From: Dehalococcoidia bacterium
Lineage (GTDB): Bacteria > Chloroflexota > Dehalococcoidia > E44-bin15 > DAOWNJ01
Assembly: GCA_030642645.1 (NCBI GenBank)
Contig: DAOWNJ010000067.1
Location: 1-5,425, forward strand
Direction of reading: 5' to 3'
Length of the DNA: 5,425 nucleotides
A program made the translations under genes and the position numbers. Shown piece after piece: positions 1-5,425 of this stretch (positions are counted from its first letter, which is position 1; every line of letters starts with the position of its first letter). Under the pieces are notes generated by a model. It saw only the letters and a program-made list of their open reading frames with translations, did not search any database and was not told where the DNA came from.

Positions 1-119
1 ATCCAGAGGGAGGGAGGATTCGCCTTCAGCCGGCAAACACCCAGATGGAGCCAATCTATGCTGACCATGATAATGTCCAGATTCAGGGAAGGGTCATCGG
101 GGTAATAAGAAGGCTGTGA
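1..119 (+). CDS. lexA: LexA repressor, C-terminal end (partial)
   Basis: This is the 3' end of the SOS transcriptional repressor and self-cleaving serine protease. The reading frame starts at base 3, gives 38 residues and stops with TGA at 117-119. The segment RIRLQPANTQMEPIY followed by VQIQGRVIGVIRRL matches the last beta strands of the LexA/peptidase S24 domain; LexA proteins typically end in a G-x-V-I-G-V-I/F-R motif. The DNA-binding helix-turn-helix, the cleavage site and the Ser/Lys catalytic pair lie upstream of the window, so activity cannot be judged here. UmuD-like proteins share this fold, but the L-Q-P-x-N-x-x-M-E-P-I signature favours LexA. The stop codon overlaps a GTG that could start the next gene (GTGA), which suggests translational coupling. 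Confidence 0.9.
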   Translation, partial: PEGGRIRLQPANTQMEPIYADHDNVQIQGRVIGVIRRL

Positions 120-1229
120 GGGATATGACTAGAGATAGTGAACTAGAGAAGTGGATTTATACAGTTCATACTTGGGTGAAGCATAGCATCTTAAAAGATT
201 ATCTTTGGAAGTGGATCCCTAGTCTTGGAAAATACCAAAAGCTAACTACTGGCGCTCCGAGGAAAGTTTGTTACTTTGATGGCTTTGCCGGGAGGGGAGA
301 ATACATAGGAGAGCACGGGGGGGGAATTTCCTGGCTCCCCACTAATAGCTATGGATGTAGCTAACAGATGCATTGAGCGTAAGGTAGTGGAAGAGGTGGT
401 TTGCGTTTTCATAGAAAGAGACCCGGTGAACTTTGCTAACCTTAAAGAAGTAGTGGAGCGAGAGGAGCATAATTATCCCTATGTGGAGGTCTTGCCCCCT
501 ATCAATGATGAGTTTGCCACTGTGGTATCAGATATTATAGAAAAGGTTGGGGCGCGACTTGCTCCGTCCTTCTTTTTTATCGACCCCTTTGGCTTTACCG
601 GTGTCCCCTTTAGCCTTGTCAAAGATATTCTCTCAATTCCCAGGGCAGAGGTATTCTTTACTTTTATGTACCGCGACATAAACCGCTTTAAGAACAGCCC
701 TAACTGTGAAGCCCTATTTGATGAACTTTTTGGCACCGGAGAATGGCGAGGCAAGCAGCAGCATGAGTTGCGAGACCTTTATATTCGGCAGCTACGAGAG
801 GAGGCAGGCGCTTGTTTTACTTGGGATTTCCGCATGTGTCAAGATGAAAAAGTGCAAACCCTTTACTATCTGATCCATGCCACAAACCACTTCAAAGGGC
901 TTAAATATATGAAAGAGGTTATGTGTAGGCAGGGCCCTGAAGGGTTGTTTGCCTTCCTCGGGCCTGATGAATTTGTGAGACGCCATCAAATGAAGCTGTT
1001 TAGTAATGATATTCCGTCTCTGAGAAATTTCTTTTTGACACGCTTTGCGGGGCAGACTGTGAAATACGAGCAAATCCAAGAAGTGACTTATTTGGAGACA
1101 CCACTTATTGATAAGCATAGCAATGAGGCTATAAAACAACTGGAGACTGAAGGGAGGGTCACATTAAATGGTAAAGGTCCGAGGGGAGGCATCAAGGAGA
1201 ATACCAGAGTCACCTTTCCCAGTAATTGA
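116..1229 (+). pseudogene. tcmP: three-Cys-motif partner protein TcmP, split by a +1 frameshift at a G8 run
   Basis: The gene reads in one frame from GTG 116 or ATG 125 to TAA 362-364, and in the +1 frame from before 351 to TGA 1227-1229. Joining the frames in the G run at 317-324 (seven G instead of eight) gives one 367-residue protein from ATG 125, a plausible full-length TcmP. The joined sequence restores the family block DGFAGRG (52-58) followed by PGSPLIA (69-75). Further blocks are FIERD (95-99), FFFIDPFGF (149-157) and INRF (185-188), with a C-terminal part resembling a winged helix. DGFAGRG and IDPFG resemble motifs I and IV of class I SAM methyltransferases, so a methyltransferase-like fold is my inference. 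TcmP has no established reaction; the family is named for occurring beside proteins with a CxxxCxxC motif, and such a gene follows here. ATG 351 has no ribosome binding site and lies inside the conserved core, so the second half is not a separate gene. Whether the gene is dead, switchable or a sequencing error is unresolved. Confidence 0.8.
317..324 (+). repeat. G8 homopolymer at the tcmP frameshift
   Basis: This run of eight G in tcmP follows CAC and precedes AATTTCC. It sits exactly where the two tcmP frames must join; seven G would keep the gene open. Such a tract is prone to slippage during replication, transcription or sequencing. Confidence 0.8.
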
Positions 1230-2226
1230 TGCTGGAATACCTAATGCGGTGCTTGATCATGCAAATCACCAGCCTAACATTACGACGTACAACTATGAAC
1301 ATCTTGATGGCTCAAGAAAAAACCTTGTCAAGCGTGTTGGGGATGGCTCTATCATAACAAGGTTTGAGAAGACCCCCCTCCCCACCAAGCCCACAGATGT
1401 GGTCTGTCCCCATTTCCTTGAGCTTAAATGGGCTACCGGCTGCCCCTATGATTGTGCTTGGTGCTACTTGAAGGGCACCCTAAGGTTCGCACCCATGAAG
1501 ACCAATCCTAGGGTGAAGGATTATGGTAAAATAGAGCGCCATGTAAGGGCATTTCTTAAGGATGTTGACTGGTGCGAGGAGCTTCTAAATAGTGGCGAGC
1601 TCGCTGATTCCCTGATGTGGGAACGCAACGGGAGCCCCTTTTCTAAGTTCATACTTTCGCTCTTTGAAGATCAGGATAGGCATAAGGTGCTTTTTGTAAC
1701 CAAATCTAAGAATATCGAGCGCTTTCTCGAAGATGATTACCGAACGAATGCCATAATTAGCTTCAGCCTGAACGCCGATTCGGTTGCAAGGAGATTTGAA
1801 AAGGGTGCTCCAACAGTGGCGGAACGCATAGAGGCCGCAAGCAAGCTCTATAGGGCAGGATATGAGGTCAGGATTCGCATCGACCCTATGGTTCCAGTGC
1901 CGGATTGGGAGGAGGGCTATAAAAGTCTTATTGACCATATTTTCTCCAGCTTTGTCCCATCACGGATCACCCTGGGTTCCCTCAGGGGACTACAGAGCAC
2001 AATAAACCAAGCTAAAGATAAATCATGGGTAGTATATCTCTCCGAGAGGTCAGGCTGGGGGAAGAAGATCGATTTCGACACAAGATTCCGAATGTATAGC
2101 GAAATCATCCATTACATGAAAGAAAGATATAGCTATCGGGATATAGGATTGTGCAAGGAAACTGTGGGGATATGGGACAAGCTTGGGATGGACTACAGAA
2201 ACATCAAATGCAATTGTGTGCTATAG
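1168..2226 (+). CDS. radical SAM protein, spore photoproduct lyase-like family
   Basis: This 352-residue protein carries the radical SAM motif C-P-Y-D-C-A-W-C at C92, C96 and C99. The motif binds the 4Fe-4S cluster that cleaves S-adenosylmethionine to a 5'-deoxyadenosyl radical. The context ELKWATGC...CYLKGTLRF, the later SLNADSVARRFEKGAPT...ERIEAA, the strand RIRIDPMVP followed by DWEEGY, and ITLGSLR all match the SplB/DUF-type lyase family that includes spore photoproduct lyase. The C-terminus has three more cysteines (C329, C348, C350), possibly metal or structural ligands. The segment GELADSL (143-149) falls where true SplB has its radical-relay cysteine, and Asp147 seems to replace it, so thymine-dimer repair should not be assumed. 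ATG 1168 is preceded by AGGGAGGG (1151-1158) at good spacing, so the start lies 62 bases inside tcmP. It is very likely the three-Cys partner of TcmP. The substrate is unknown; it could be a nucleic acid or a protein. Confidence 0.85.
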   Translation: MVKVRGEASRRIPESPFPVIDAGIPNAVLDHANHQPNITTYNYEHLDGSRKNLVKRVGDGSIITRFEKTPLPTKPTDVVCPHFLELKWATGCPYDCAWCYLKGTLRFAPMKTNPRVKDYGKIERHVRAFLKDVDWCEELLNSGELADSLMWERNGSPFSKFILSLFEDQDRHKVLFVTKSKNIERFLEDDYRTNAIISFSLNADSVARRFEKGAPTVAERIEAASKLYRAGYEVRIRIDPMVPVPDWEEGYKSLIDHIFSSFVPSRITLGSLRGLQSTINQAKDKSWVVYLSERSGWGKKIDFDTRFRMYSEIIHYMKERYSYRDIGLCKETVGIWDKLGMDYRNIKCNCVL

Positions 2227-2247
2227 CCTTTGCAAGGAGAAAGTAGC

Positions 2248-2805
2248 GTGATATTAACTCAGTTTCAATTGGTCGGCAGTGACCTTTTCTCAAGGGGACT
2301 TGTCTCCTCACACGGAGGGAATATAAGTGTGAGGACTGGGGACAGGCTTATCATCACCCGCCATGGCAGCATGCTCGGGCACCTCTCTGGGGAGGACCTT
2401 GTGGAGACCGGAATCTATGTGGATGACTATTCCACCCAGCTTGCCTCATCAGAGCTTCCCGTCCACCGCGCCATATATCGGGAGACTTCTGCCCTAGCCA
2501 TCGTCCACACCCACCCCCCCCATGCAATCGCCCTCTCACTCGCCAGTAGCGAGATTATCCCTCTTGATCTTGAAGGGGCCCTTACCCTAAAAAACATCCC
2601 GGTCCTGGGATGGGGTATCAGAATAGGACCGGGAGAGCTTTCTGAAGAAATCGCTCACAGCCTAAAAGAATTTAACACCCTCTTAATACATAGTCACGGC
2701 AGCTTTACAATTGGCGAAACCCTTGAGGAAGCCTACCATCGAACATCCAGCTTAGAGGAAAGCTGCCGTATTATATACCTCCTCAGGGGATTGGATAATA
2801 GATAA
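2248..2805 (+). CDS. class II aldolase/adducin family protein (FucA/AraD type)
   Basis: This is a zinc-dependent aldolase-like enzyme of 185 residues. Family members cleave or epimerise phosphorylated sugars such as L-fuculose 1-phosphate to DHAP and an aldehyde. Visible motifs are the phosphate-binding HGGNISVR (22-29) and TRHGSMLG (37-44), the SSE (67-69) with Glu69 as likely acid/base, the zinc ligands in HTHPP (H87, H89) and the third zinc ligand in HSHGS (H150). All metal and catalytic residues expected by comparison with E. coli FucA appear present, and the length is slightly below the usual 200-230. I chose GTG 2248 because AAGGAG (2234-2239) lies 8 bases before it; a TTG at 2230 would lack a ribosome site. 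The gene begins 21 bases after the radical SAM stop, so it is probably cotranscribed. The true substrate cannot be read from sequence; methylthioribulose phosphate and other sugar phosphates are alternatives. Confidence 0.85.
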   Translation: MILTQFQLVGSDLFSRGLVSSHGGNISVRTGDRLIITRHGSMLGHLSGEDLVETGIYVDDYSTQLASSELPVHRAIYRETSALAIVHTHPPHAIALSLASSEIIPLDLEGALTLKNIPVLGWGIRIGPGELSEEIAHSLKEFNTLLIHSHGSFTIGETLEEAYHRTSSLEESCRIIYLLRGLDNR

Positions 2806-2833
2806 AGCCCTAGTCTGAGGATGGGAGGGCTTT
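2804..2833. terminator. bidirectional hairpin between convergent genes
   Basis: AAAGCCCT (2804-2811) and AGGGCTTT (2826-2833) form a perfect 8-base-pair stem with a 14-base loop. It spans the aldolase stop and the last codons of the convergent desulforedoxin-like gene. The A/T-rich stem base suits termination in both directions, but the U run is only three long, so it is a weak intrinsic terminator at best. Confidence 0.45.
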
Positions 2834-2953
2834 GGGCTGCTGTAGCTCCATCTCCTGACCGCAGCAAGTAGCAGCGCCCTCTCCTGTCTTGGTGCACAAT
2901 ATTTCAGTCCCGCATACATTGCACTTGTATCTCTTGCCGAGCTCATTTGCCAT
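2810..2953 (-). CDS. desulforedoxin-like small iron protein with C-terminal tail
   Basis: This 47-residue protein is too short for many gene callers. It starts MANELGKRYKC and has C11, C14, C30 and C31, i.e. CX2C-X15-CC, the same spacing as desulforedoxin of Desulfovibrio gigas and the N-terminal domain of desulfoferrodoxin. These four cysteines bind one iron in a rubredoxin-like Fe(SCys)4 centre, and the proteins usually form homodimers. The motif CCGQEM near the end of the core is typical. Unlike its neighbour it has a fifth cysteine (C20) and about eight extra residues (QPKALPSSD region) after the core. The start ATG at 2953 is preceded by a strong AAGGAGGA (2968-2961) at 7 bases. It follows the next gene upstream (2991-3110) by 37 bases and is likely cotranscribed. 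Electron transfer or oxygen-stress defence in the cytoplasm is the likely role, though the partner enzyme is not in the window. Confidence 0.88.
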   Translation of the reverse strand: MANELGKRYKCNVCGTEILCTKTGEGAATCCGQEMELQQPKALPSSD

Positions 2954-2990
2954 TATCTAGTCCTCCTTAACTCAGCGGGGATAACCCCAC

Positions 2991-3110
2991 TTACTTCTTG
3001 ATGACCATCGGCTGGCCACAGCAGTGAAGCTCACCCTGTCCTCCCTTGGTGACCACAAACTGCGAGCCGCACTTCTCACAAGTATACCTCTTACCCATCG
3101 TATTAGCCAT
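2991..3110 (-). CDS. desulforedoxin-like small iron protein
   Basis: This 39-residue protein begins MANTMGKRYTC and ends GQPMVIKK. C11, C14, C30 and C31 give the CX2C-X15-CC layout of desulforedoxin, expected to hold one Fe(SCys)4 centre per chain. It is nearly the minimal size of the family (36 residues in D. gigas). By hand alignment 20 of 39 positions match the adjacent 47-residue protein, so the two look like a tandem duplication that has since diverged. ATG 3110 is preceded by GGGGAGG (3125-3119) at 8 bases; an in-frame ATG at 3116 would sit only 2 bases from that site, so 3110 is preferred. It is the first gene after a good -strand promoter. A role as a small redox carrier, for example to a superoxide reductase or rubrerythrin, is inference. 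Confidence 0.88.
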   Translation of the reverse strand: MANTMGKRYTCEKCGSQFVVTKGGQGELHCCGQPMVIKK

Positions 3111-3139
3111 TTCCATTACCTCCCCACGATTTGTTTAAT

Positions 3140-3169
3140 ATTATAGCCCAACTTTACCTCCCCCGTCAA
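3140..3169 (-). promoter_or_regulatory. sigma70-type promoter for the desulforedoxin-like genes
   Basis: On the - strand, TTGACG (3169-3164) and TATAAT (3145-3140) are separated by 18 bases. The -10 is a perfect consensus and the -35 has five of six consensus bases. Transcription would start near 3133, giving a leader of about 23 bases that contains the GGGGAGG ribosome site. Confidence 0.7.
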
Positions 3170-3183
3170 TTATCCTGTATGTT

Positions 3184-3212
3184 TTGACCCCGCCCCGAGG
3201 AGATGGTAGAAT
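3184..3212 (+). promoter_or_regulatory. candidate sigma70-type promoter for yebC-ruvC-ruvA
   Basis: TTGACC (3184-3189) and TAGAAT (3207-3212) are separated by exactly 17 bases. A start near 3219 would leave a leader of only about 12 bases, with GGAGGG (3220-3225) as the ribosome site 5 bases before ATG 3231. No LexA-type palindrome was obvious to me around it. Confidence 0.55.
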
Positions 3213-3230
3213 TGGATATGGAGGGTCTGG

Positions 3231-3986
3231 ATGTCTGGCCATTCCAAGTGGGCACAGATCAAGCGTCAGAAGGGAGTGACTGATGCCAGAAGGGGACAGC
3301 TCTTTACAAATCTGAGCCGTGAGATCGGGGTGGCAGTGCGTCAAGGAGAGGCCAATCCTGAGACGAACATCCGCCTCCGCTTGGCAGTACAAAAGGCCCG
3401 CGATAATAATATGCCTATGGAGAATATCGAGCGGGCGATCAAGCGTGGTCTTGGTGGGGCCGATGAGGCCAGGCTGGAAGAGGTGATCTATGAGGGCTAT
3501 GGGCCAGGTGGCGCCGCCATCCTTCTTGAAGCGATAACCGATAACCGAAACCGCACCGTGGCTGAGGTTCGAAGGGCCTTCGTCCGTAGTGGTGGCAGCT
3601 TGGGGGAGGGGGGCTGTGTCTCGTGGCTTTTCGACCCCAAGGGGGTGATCACTGTAGACCTTGATAGGACTGGTGGTGAGGAGTTGGCCCTCTATGCCAT
3701 CGATGCCGGCGCTGAGGATATAAACATGGTGAGAAATTCCCTGGAGATCCGCACCGACCCCAAAGACCTTGAGAGGGTGAGGAGGGCATTGGAGGAGATG
3801 GGGGTCGATATCGTCTCTGCTGAGGTCTCCATGGTGCCAAGGAGCGTTTTGGGGCTTGATGAGGGAGCAGCTCTTCAGACCCTGAAACTTATGGATAGGC
3901 TCGAGGAGCTTGATGAGGTGCAGAGGGTTTTCACCAATGCTGACTTCCCTGATGAGGCCATTGAGCGATACCAGTCTCAGGGTTAG
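3231..3986 (+). CDS. yebC: YebC/TACO1 family protein
   Basis: This is a 251-residue YebC/TACO1 protein of normal full length. It opens with the family signature MSGHSKWAQIKRQKG, followed by the basic helical N-terminal domain with KARDNNMPMENIERAIKRG (about 55-73). The second domain has the YEGYGPGGAAI block (about 87-97) and TDNRNRT...VRRAF (about 103-116). It continues with GGSLGEGGCVSWLF (about 120-133), where most homologues have a similar G-x-V-x-x-x-F. Bacterial members were long annotated as DNA-binding regulators; later work on YebC and mitochondrial TACO1 points to a role in translation, including relief of ribosome stalling at prolines. Both views come from the family, not from this sequence. 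It begins an operon and is followed after 10 bases by ruvC, a neighbourhood common in many bacteria. The start is supported by GGAGGG 5 bases upstream and by the family's conserved N-terminus. Confidence 0.95.
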   Translation: MSGHSKWAQIKRQKGVTDARRGQLFTNLSREIGVAVRQGEANPETNIRLRLAVQKARDNNMPMENIERAIKRGLGGADEARLEEVIYEGYGPGGAAILLEAITDNRNRTVAEVRRAFVRSGGSLGEGGCVSWLFDPKGVITVDLDRTGGEELALYAIDAGAEDINMVRNSLEIRTDPKDLERVRRALEEMGVDIVSAEVSMVPRSVLGLDEGAALQTLKLMDRLEELDEVQRVFTNADFPDEAIERYQSQG

Positions 3987-3996
3987 GTGGTGATGG

Positions 3997-4509
3997 ATGC
4001 GTGTTTTGGGCATTGACCCTGGCACGATAGCGATGGGCTATGGCATTATCGATGGCGAGGAGCTTAAGGTGGTGGACTACGGGGCCCTGCTCGCCCCCCG
4101 GGGTGTTCCAATAGCTCGGAGGCTTCAAACCCTCTACGAGGACCTCCGTGATGTAATTGCTCGCTATCAACCATCAGAGGTTGCCATCGAGGAGCCCAAT
4201 GTTGCCAGGAATCGCCGTGCCACTATGGCAGTAGGGCAGGCTCAGGCGGTGGCCATCCTGGCGGCAACCGAGAGGGGCATACCGGTATTCAACTATACCC
4301 CAACGCGGATAAAGCAGCTGGTTAGTGGATACGGGGCGAGCGGGAAGGAGCAGGTTCAGGAGATGGTCAGGATCCAGCTTGGGCTTGATCAGGCACCCCA
4401 GCCAAACGACGCCTCTGATGCCCTGGCGGTGGCGATATGTCATATTGTGGAGAGGCGCATTTCCAGGCTACTAACCCTAAATAAAGGAGAACCCGAAAAG
4501 GAATCATGA
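3997..4509 (+). CDS. ruvC: RuvC, Holliday junction resolvase
   Basis: RuvC is the homodimeric endonuclease that cuts Holliday junctions symmetrically during recombination and repair, together with RuvAB. This 170-residue protein is normal in size. The four acidic metal ligands are visible: D7 in LGIDPGT, E65 in AIEEP, and D138 and D141 in NDASDALAVAICH. The family block ARNRRATMAVGQAQAVAI (70-87) and the basic stretch TPTRIKQLVSGYGASGKEQVQ are also present. One oddity is that the residues after the second catalytic acid are E-P-N instead of the Q-V-F type of E. coli, so the aromatic residue that stacks on the junction is missing. ATG 3997 follows AGGTGG (3985-3990) and gives the expected N-terminus; an ATG at 3993 is out of frame. 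The stop overlaps the ruvA start as ATGA, so the two are translationally coupled. Confidence 0.95.
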   Translation: MRVLGIDPGTIAMGYGIIDGEELKVVDYGALLAPRGVPIARRLQTLYEDLRDVIARYQPSEVAIEEPNVARNRRATMAVGQAQAVAILAATERGIPVFNYTPTRIKQLVSGYGASGKEQVQEMVRIQLGLDQAPQPNDASDALAVAICHIVERRISRLLTLNKGEPEKES

Positions 4510-5075
4510 TCGCTGGCCTAGAGGGCAAATTGGAGTCTCGCGGCCCAGACTGGGTCATTATTAAGGTCGGTGGGGTGAGCCTTATGGTCTATGTGCCCCC
4601 ATCCTCCTTGAACTCGCTGGGTACCATTGGGGAGGCAGTCAAGCTTTATACTCACCTCCACCTCAGGGAAGATAATATAGCCCTTTATGGCTTTGCCTCC
4701 GCTGAGGAACTGGGGATGTTTGAGATGCTCATCGGGGTTGGTGGGGTAGGGCCAAGGGTAGCCCTTTCTATCCTCTCCGCTATGGAACCGGCGCAGCTAG
4801 CCCTTGCTATTGAAACGGAGAATGTAGAGCTTCTATCATCCCTACCAGGCATCGGGAAGAAGATGGCGAGCCGGCTTGTCCTGGAGCTCAAGGGAAAGCT
4901 TGAGACGGGATGGATCCCTGCTTTAGCCCAGTCCAACGCTGATGTGGTGGCGGCACTGACCAGCCTTGGATACTCAGCAGGGGAGGCAGCGGCCGCAACC
5001 GCCGTCATCCCCGATTCAGAGATGGGCATCGAGGAGAGGATAAGGATTGCCCTCCAGCACCTCGCCGGTGGTTGA
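4506..5075 (+). CDS. ruvA: RuvA, Holliday junction DNA-binding subunit
   Basis: RuvA forms tetramers that hold the four-way DNA junction in a square-planar shape and recruit the RuvB ATPase for branch migration. The 189-residue protein shows all three domains: an OB-fold N-terminus (about 1-63, starting MIAGLEGKLE), two helix-hairpin-helix motifs (VGGVGPRVA at 78-86 and LPGIGKKMASRLVLEL at 113-128), and the small RuvB-contacting domain III (about 145-189, LTSLGYS...EERIRIAL). The acidic pin that separates DNA strands is present as E55-D56 in LREDNIALYGF. The ATG overlaps the ruvC stop by four bases. Nothing is missing. RuvB is normally encoded nearby, but the gene that follows ruvA here is unrelated, so ruvB must be further downstream or elsewhere. 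Confidence 0.95.
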   Translation: MIAGLEGKLESRGPDWVIIKVGGVSLMVYVPPSSLNSLGTIGEAVKLYTHLHLREDNIALYGFASAEELGMFEMLIGVGGVGPRVALSILSAMEPAQLALAIETENVELLSSLPGIGKKMASRLVLELKGKLETGWIPALAQSNADVVAALTSLGYSAGEAAAATAVIPDSEMGIEERIRIALQHLAGG

Positions 5076-5096
5076 TATAGAGGAACTGATAAGGGA

Positions 5097-5425
5097 ATGA
5101 ATAGGAATCTAGTCGAGCTTTTAGCCTGTACCGAATGTGGTTCAGGTCTCTTACTTGAGGCAGCGGATTCGGATGACATCAGCGAAGGTGTGCTCCACTG
5201 CCCTGGTTGCTCCCGGGATTACCCAATCCAAAATGGTATTCCTCAGATGCTGCCAGCACACCTGGCGCAAGCTCTACAGGAAAAGAGCTCTTACCTCGAT
5301 AATCTGAGGACTTCAATAAATGGTGAGAAGACGACGGTGCAGGGAGAGCGGGATGTCGAGCGCTTTATGTGGGAGCACTACCTCTATGGCTGGGGCAAGG
5401 AGGTTATCTACCGGAGCTCGGAGGC
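5097..5425 (+). CDS. Trm112-like zinc-ribbon protein, probably fused to a methyltransferase (partial)
   Basis: This is the first 109 codons of a gene that runs off the right edge. Residues 8-53 form a Trm112-like zinc ribbon: C11 and C14 in LACTECG, C35 and C38 in HCPGCSRDYPI, then the typical NGIPQML (46-52). In many bacteria this domain precedes a class I SAM-dependent methyltransferase domain, with the sequence after about residue 80 (RDVERFMWEHYLYGWGKEV) looking like the start of that part; the SAM-binding motif would lie outside the window, so the methyltransferase half is inference. ATG 5097 is preceded by GAGGAA (5081-5086) and AAGGGA; spacing is imperfect but no better in-frame start exists after ruvA. 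The 21-base gap suggests it belongs to the ruv operon. The substrate is unknown. Confidence 0.75.
   Translation, partial: MNRNLVELLACTECGSGLLLEAADSDDISEGVLHCPGCSRDYPIQNGIPQMLPAHLAQALQEKSSYLDNLRTSINGEKTTVQGERDVERFMWEHYLYGWGKEVIYRSSE

Noticed and set aside
302..330. Programmed ribosomal frameshift in tcmP
   Set aside because: A +1 shift is needed, and there is no slippery rare codon, stop codon or evident stimulator at the G run; homopolymer slippage or error is simpler.
351..1229. 292-codon frame as a separate complete gene
   Set aside because: No ribosome site precedes ATG 351, and conserved TcmP residues in the same frame lie upstream of it.
2752..2946. 64-codon - strand frame over the desulforedoxin-like gene
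   Set aside because: It is in the wrong frame; the neighbouring frame from ATG 2953 has the strong ribosome site and the conserved cysteines.
2975..2990. Small GGGG-ATAA-CCCC hairpin between the two desulforedoxin-like genes
   Set aside because: The stem is only four base pairs with no U run; it is too weak to call a terminator or attenuator.
3141..4025. 294-codon open frame on the - strand
   Set aside because: It lies opposite yebC, which has a full family match; the antisense translation shows no domain and would overlap the desulforedoxin promoter.
4685..5179. 164-codon open frame on the - strand
   Set aside because: It is the mirror of ruvA and the following gene; low-complexity Ser/Ala-rich translation typical of antisense reading.

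Overview
This window is a stretch of bacterial chromosome with six complete genes, one frameshifted gene, and a gene running off each end. Two gene blocks share the + strand. A tiny two-gene unit on the - strand lies between them. The organism is probably an anaerobe or microaerophile, because it carries two desulforedoxin-type iron proteins and a radical SAM enzyme. The style of the proteins (a short class II aldolase, the yebC-ruvC-ruvA order, a Trm112-methyltransferase fusion) reminds me of Chloroflexota, perhaps Dehalococcoidia. That placement is an impression from memory, not something the sequence proves.

Block 1 (bases 1-2805, +) starts with the last 38 codons of lexA, the SOS repressor. 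Next is tcmP, whose start region overlaps the lexA stop and which is broken by a frameshift at a run of eight G. Then comes a radical SAM gene of the spore-photoproduct-lyase-like family, overlapping the end of tcmP by 62 bases, and then a class II (FucA-type) aldolase. Spacings are tight or overlapping, so the four were probably transcribed together. The tcmP / radical SAM pair is the least understood part. The sampled start of tcmP is clearly more AT-rich than the ruv genes, which fits an inserted accessory module.

Block 2 (2810-3110, -) holds two adjacent genes of 39 and 47 codons. Both encode desulforedoxin-like Fe(Cys)4 proteins with a CX2C-X15-CC layout. They converge on the aldolase gene, with a shared hairpin at the junction, and have a good promoter at 3140-3169.

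Block 3 (3231-5425, +) is yebC, ruvC, ruvA and the start of a Trm112-like/methyltransferase gene. It has its own candidate promoter (3184-3212), arranged back to back with the desulforedoxin promoter. RuvC is the Holliday junction resolvase and RuvA the junction-binding subunit. RuvB, the motor, does not directly follow ruvA. With lexA at the left edge, the window is flanked on both sides by DNA damage and recombination functions.

No tRNA, rRNA, CRISPR array or insertion sequence was seen. The only intergenic stretches longer than 30 bases are 2954-2990 and 3111-3230, both described below.
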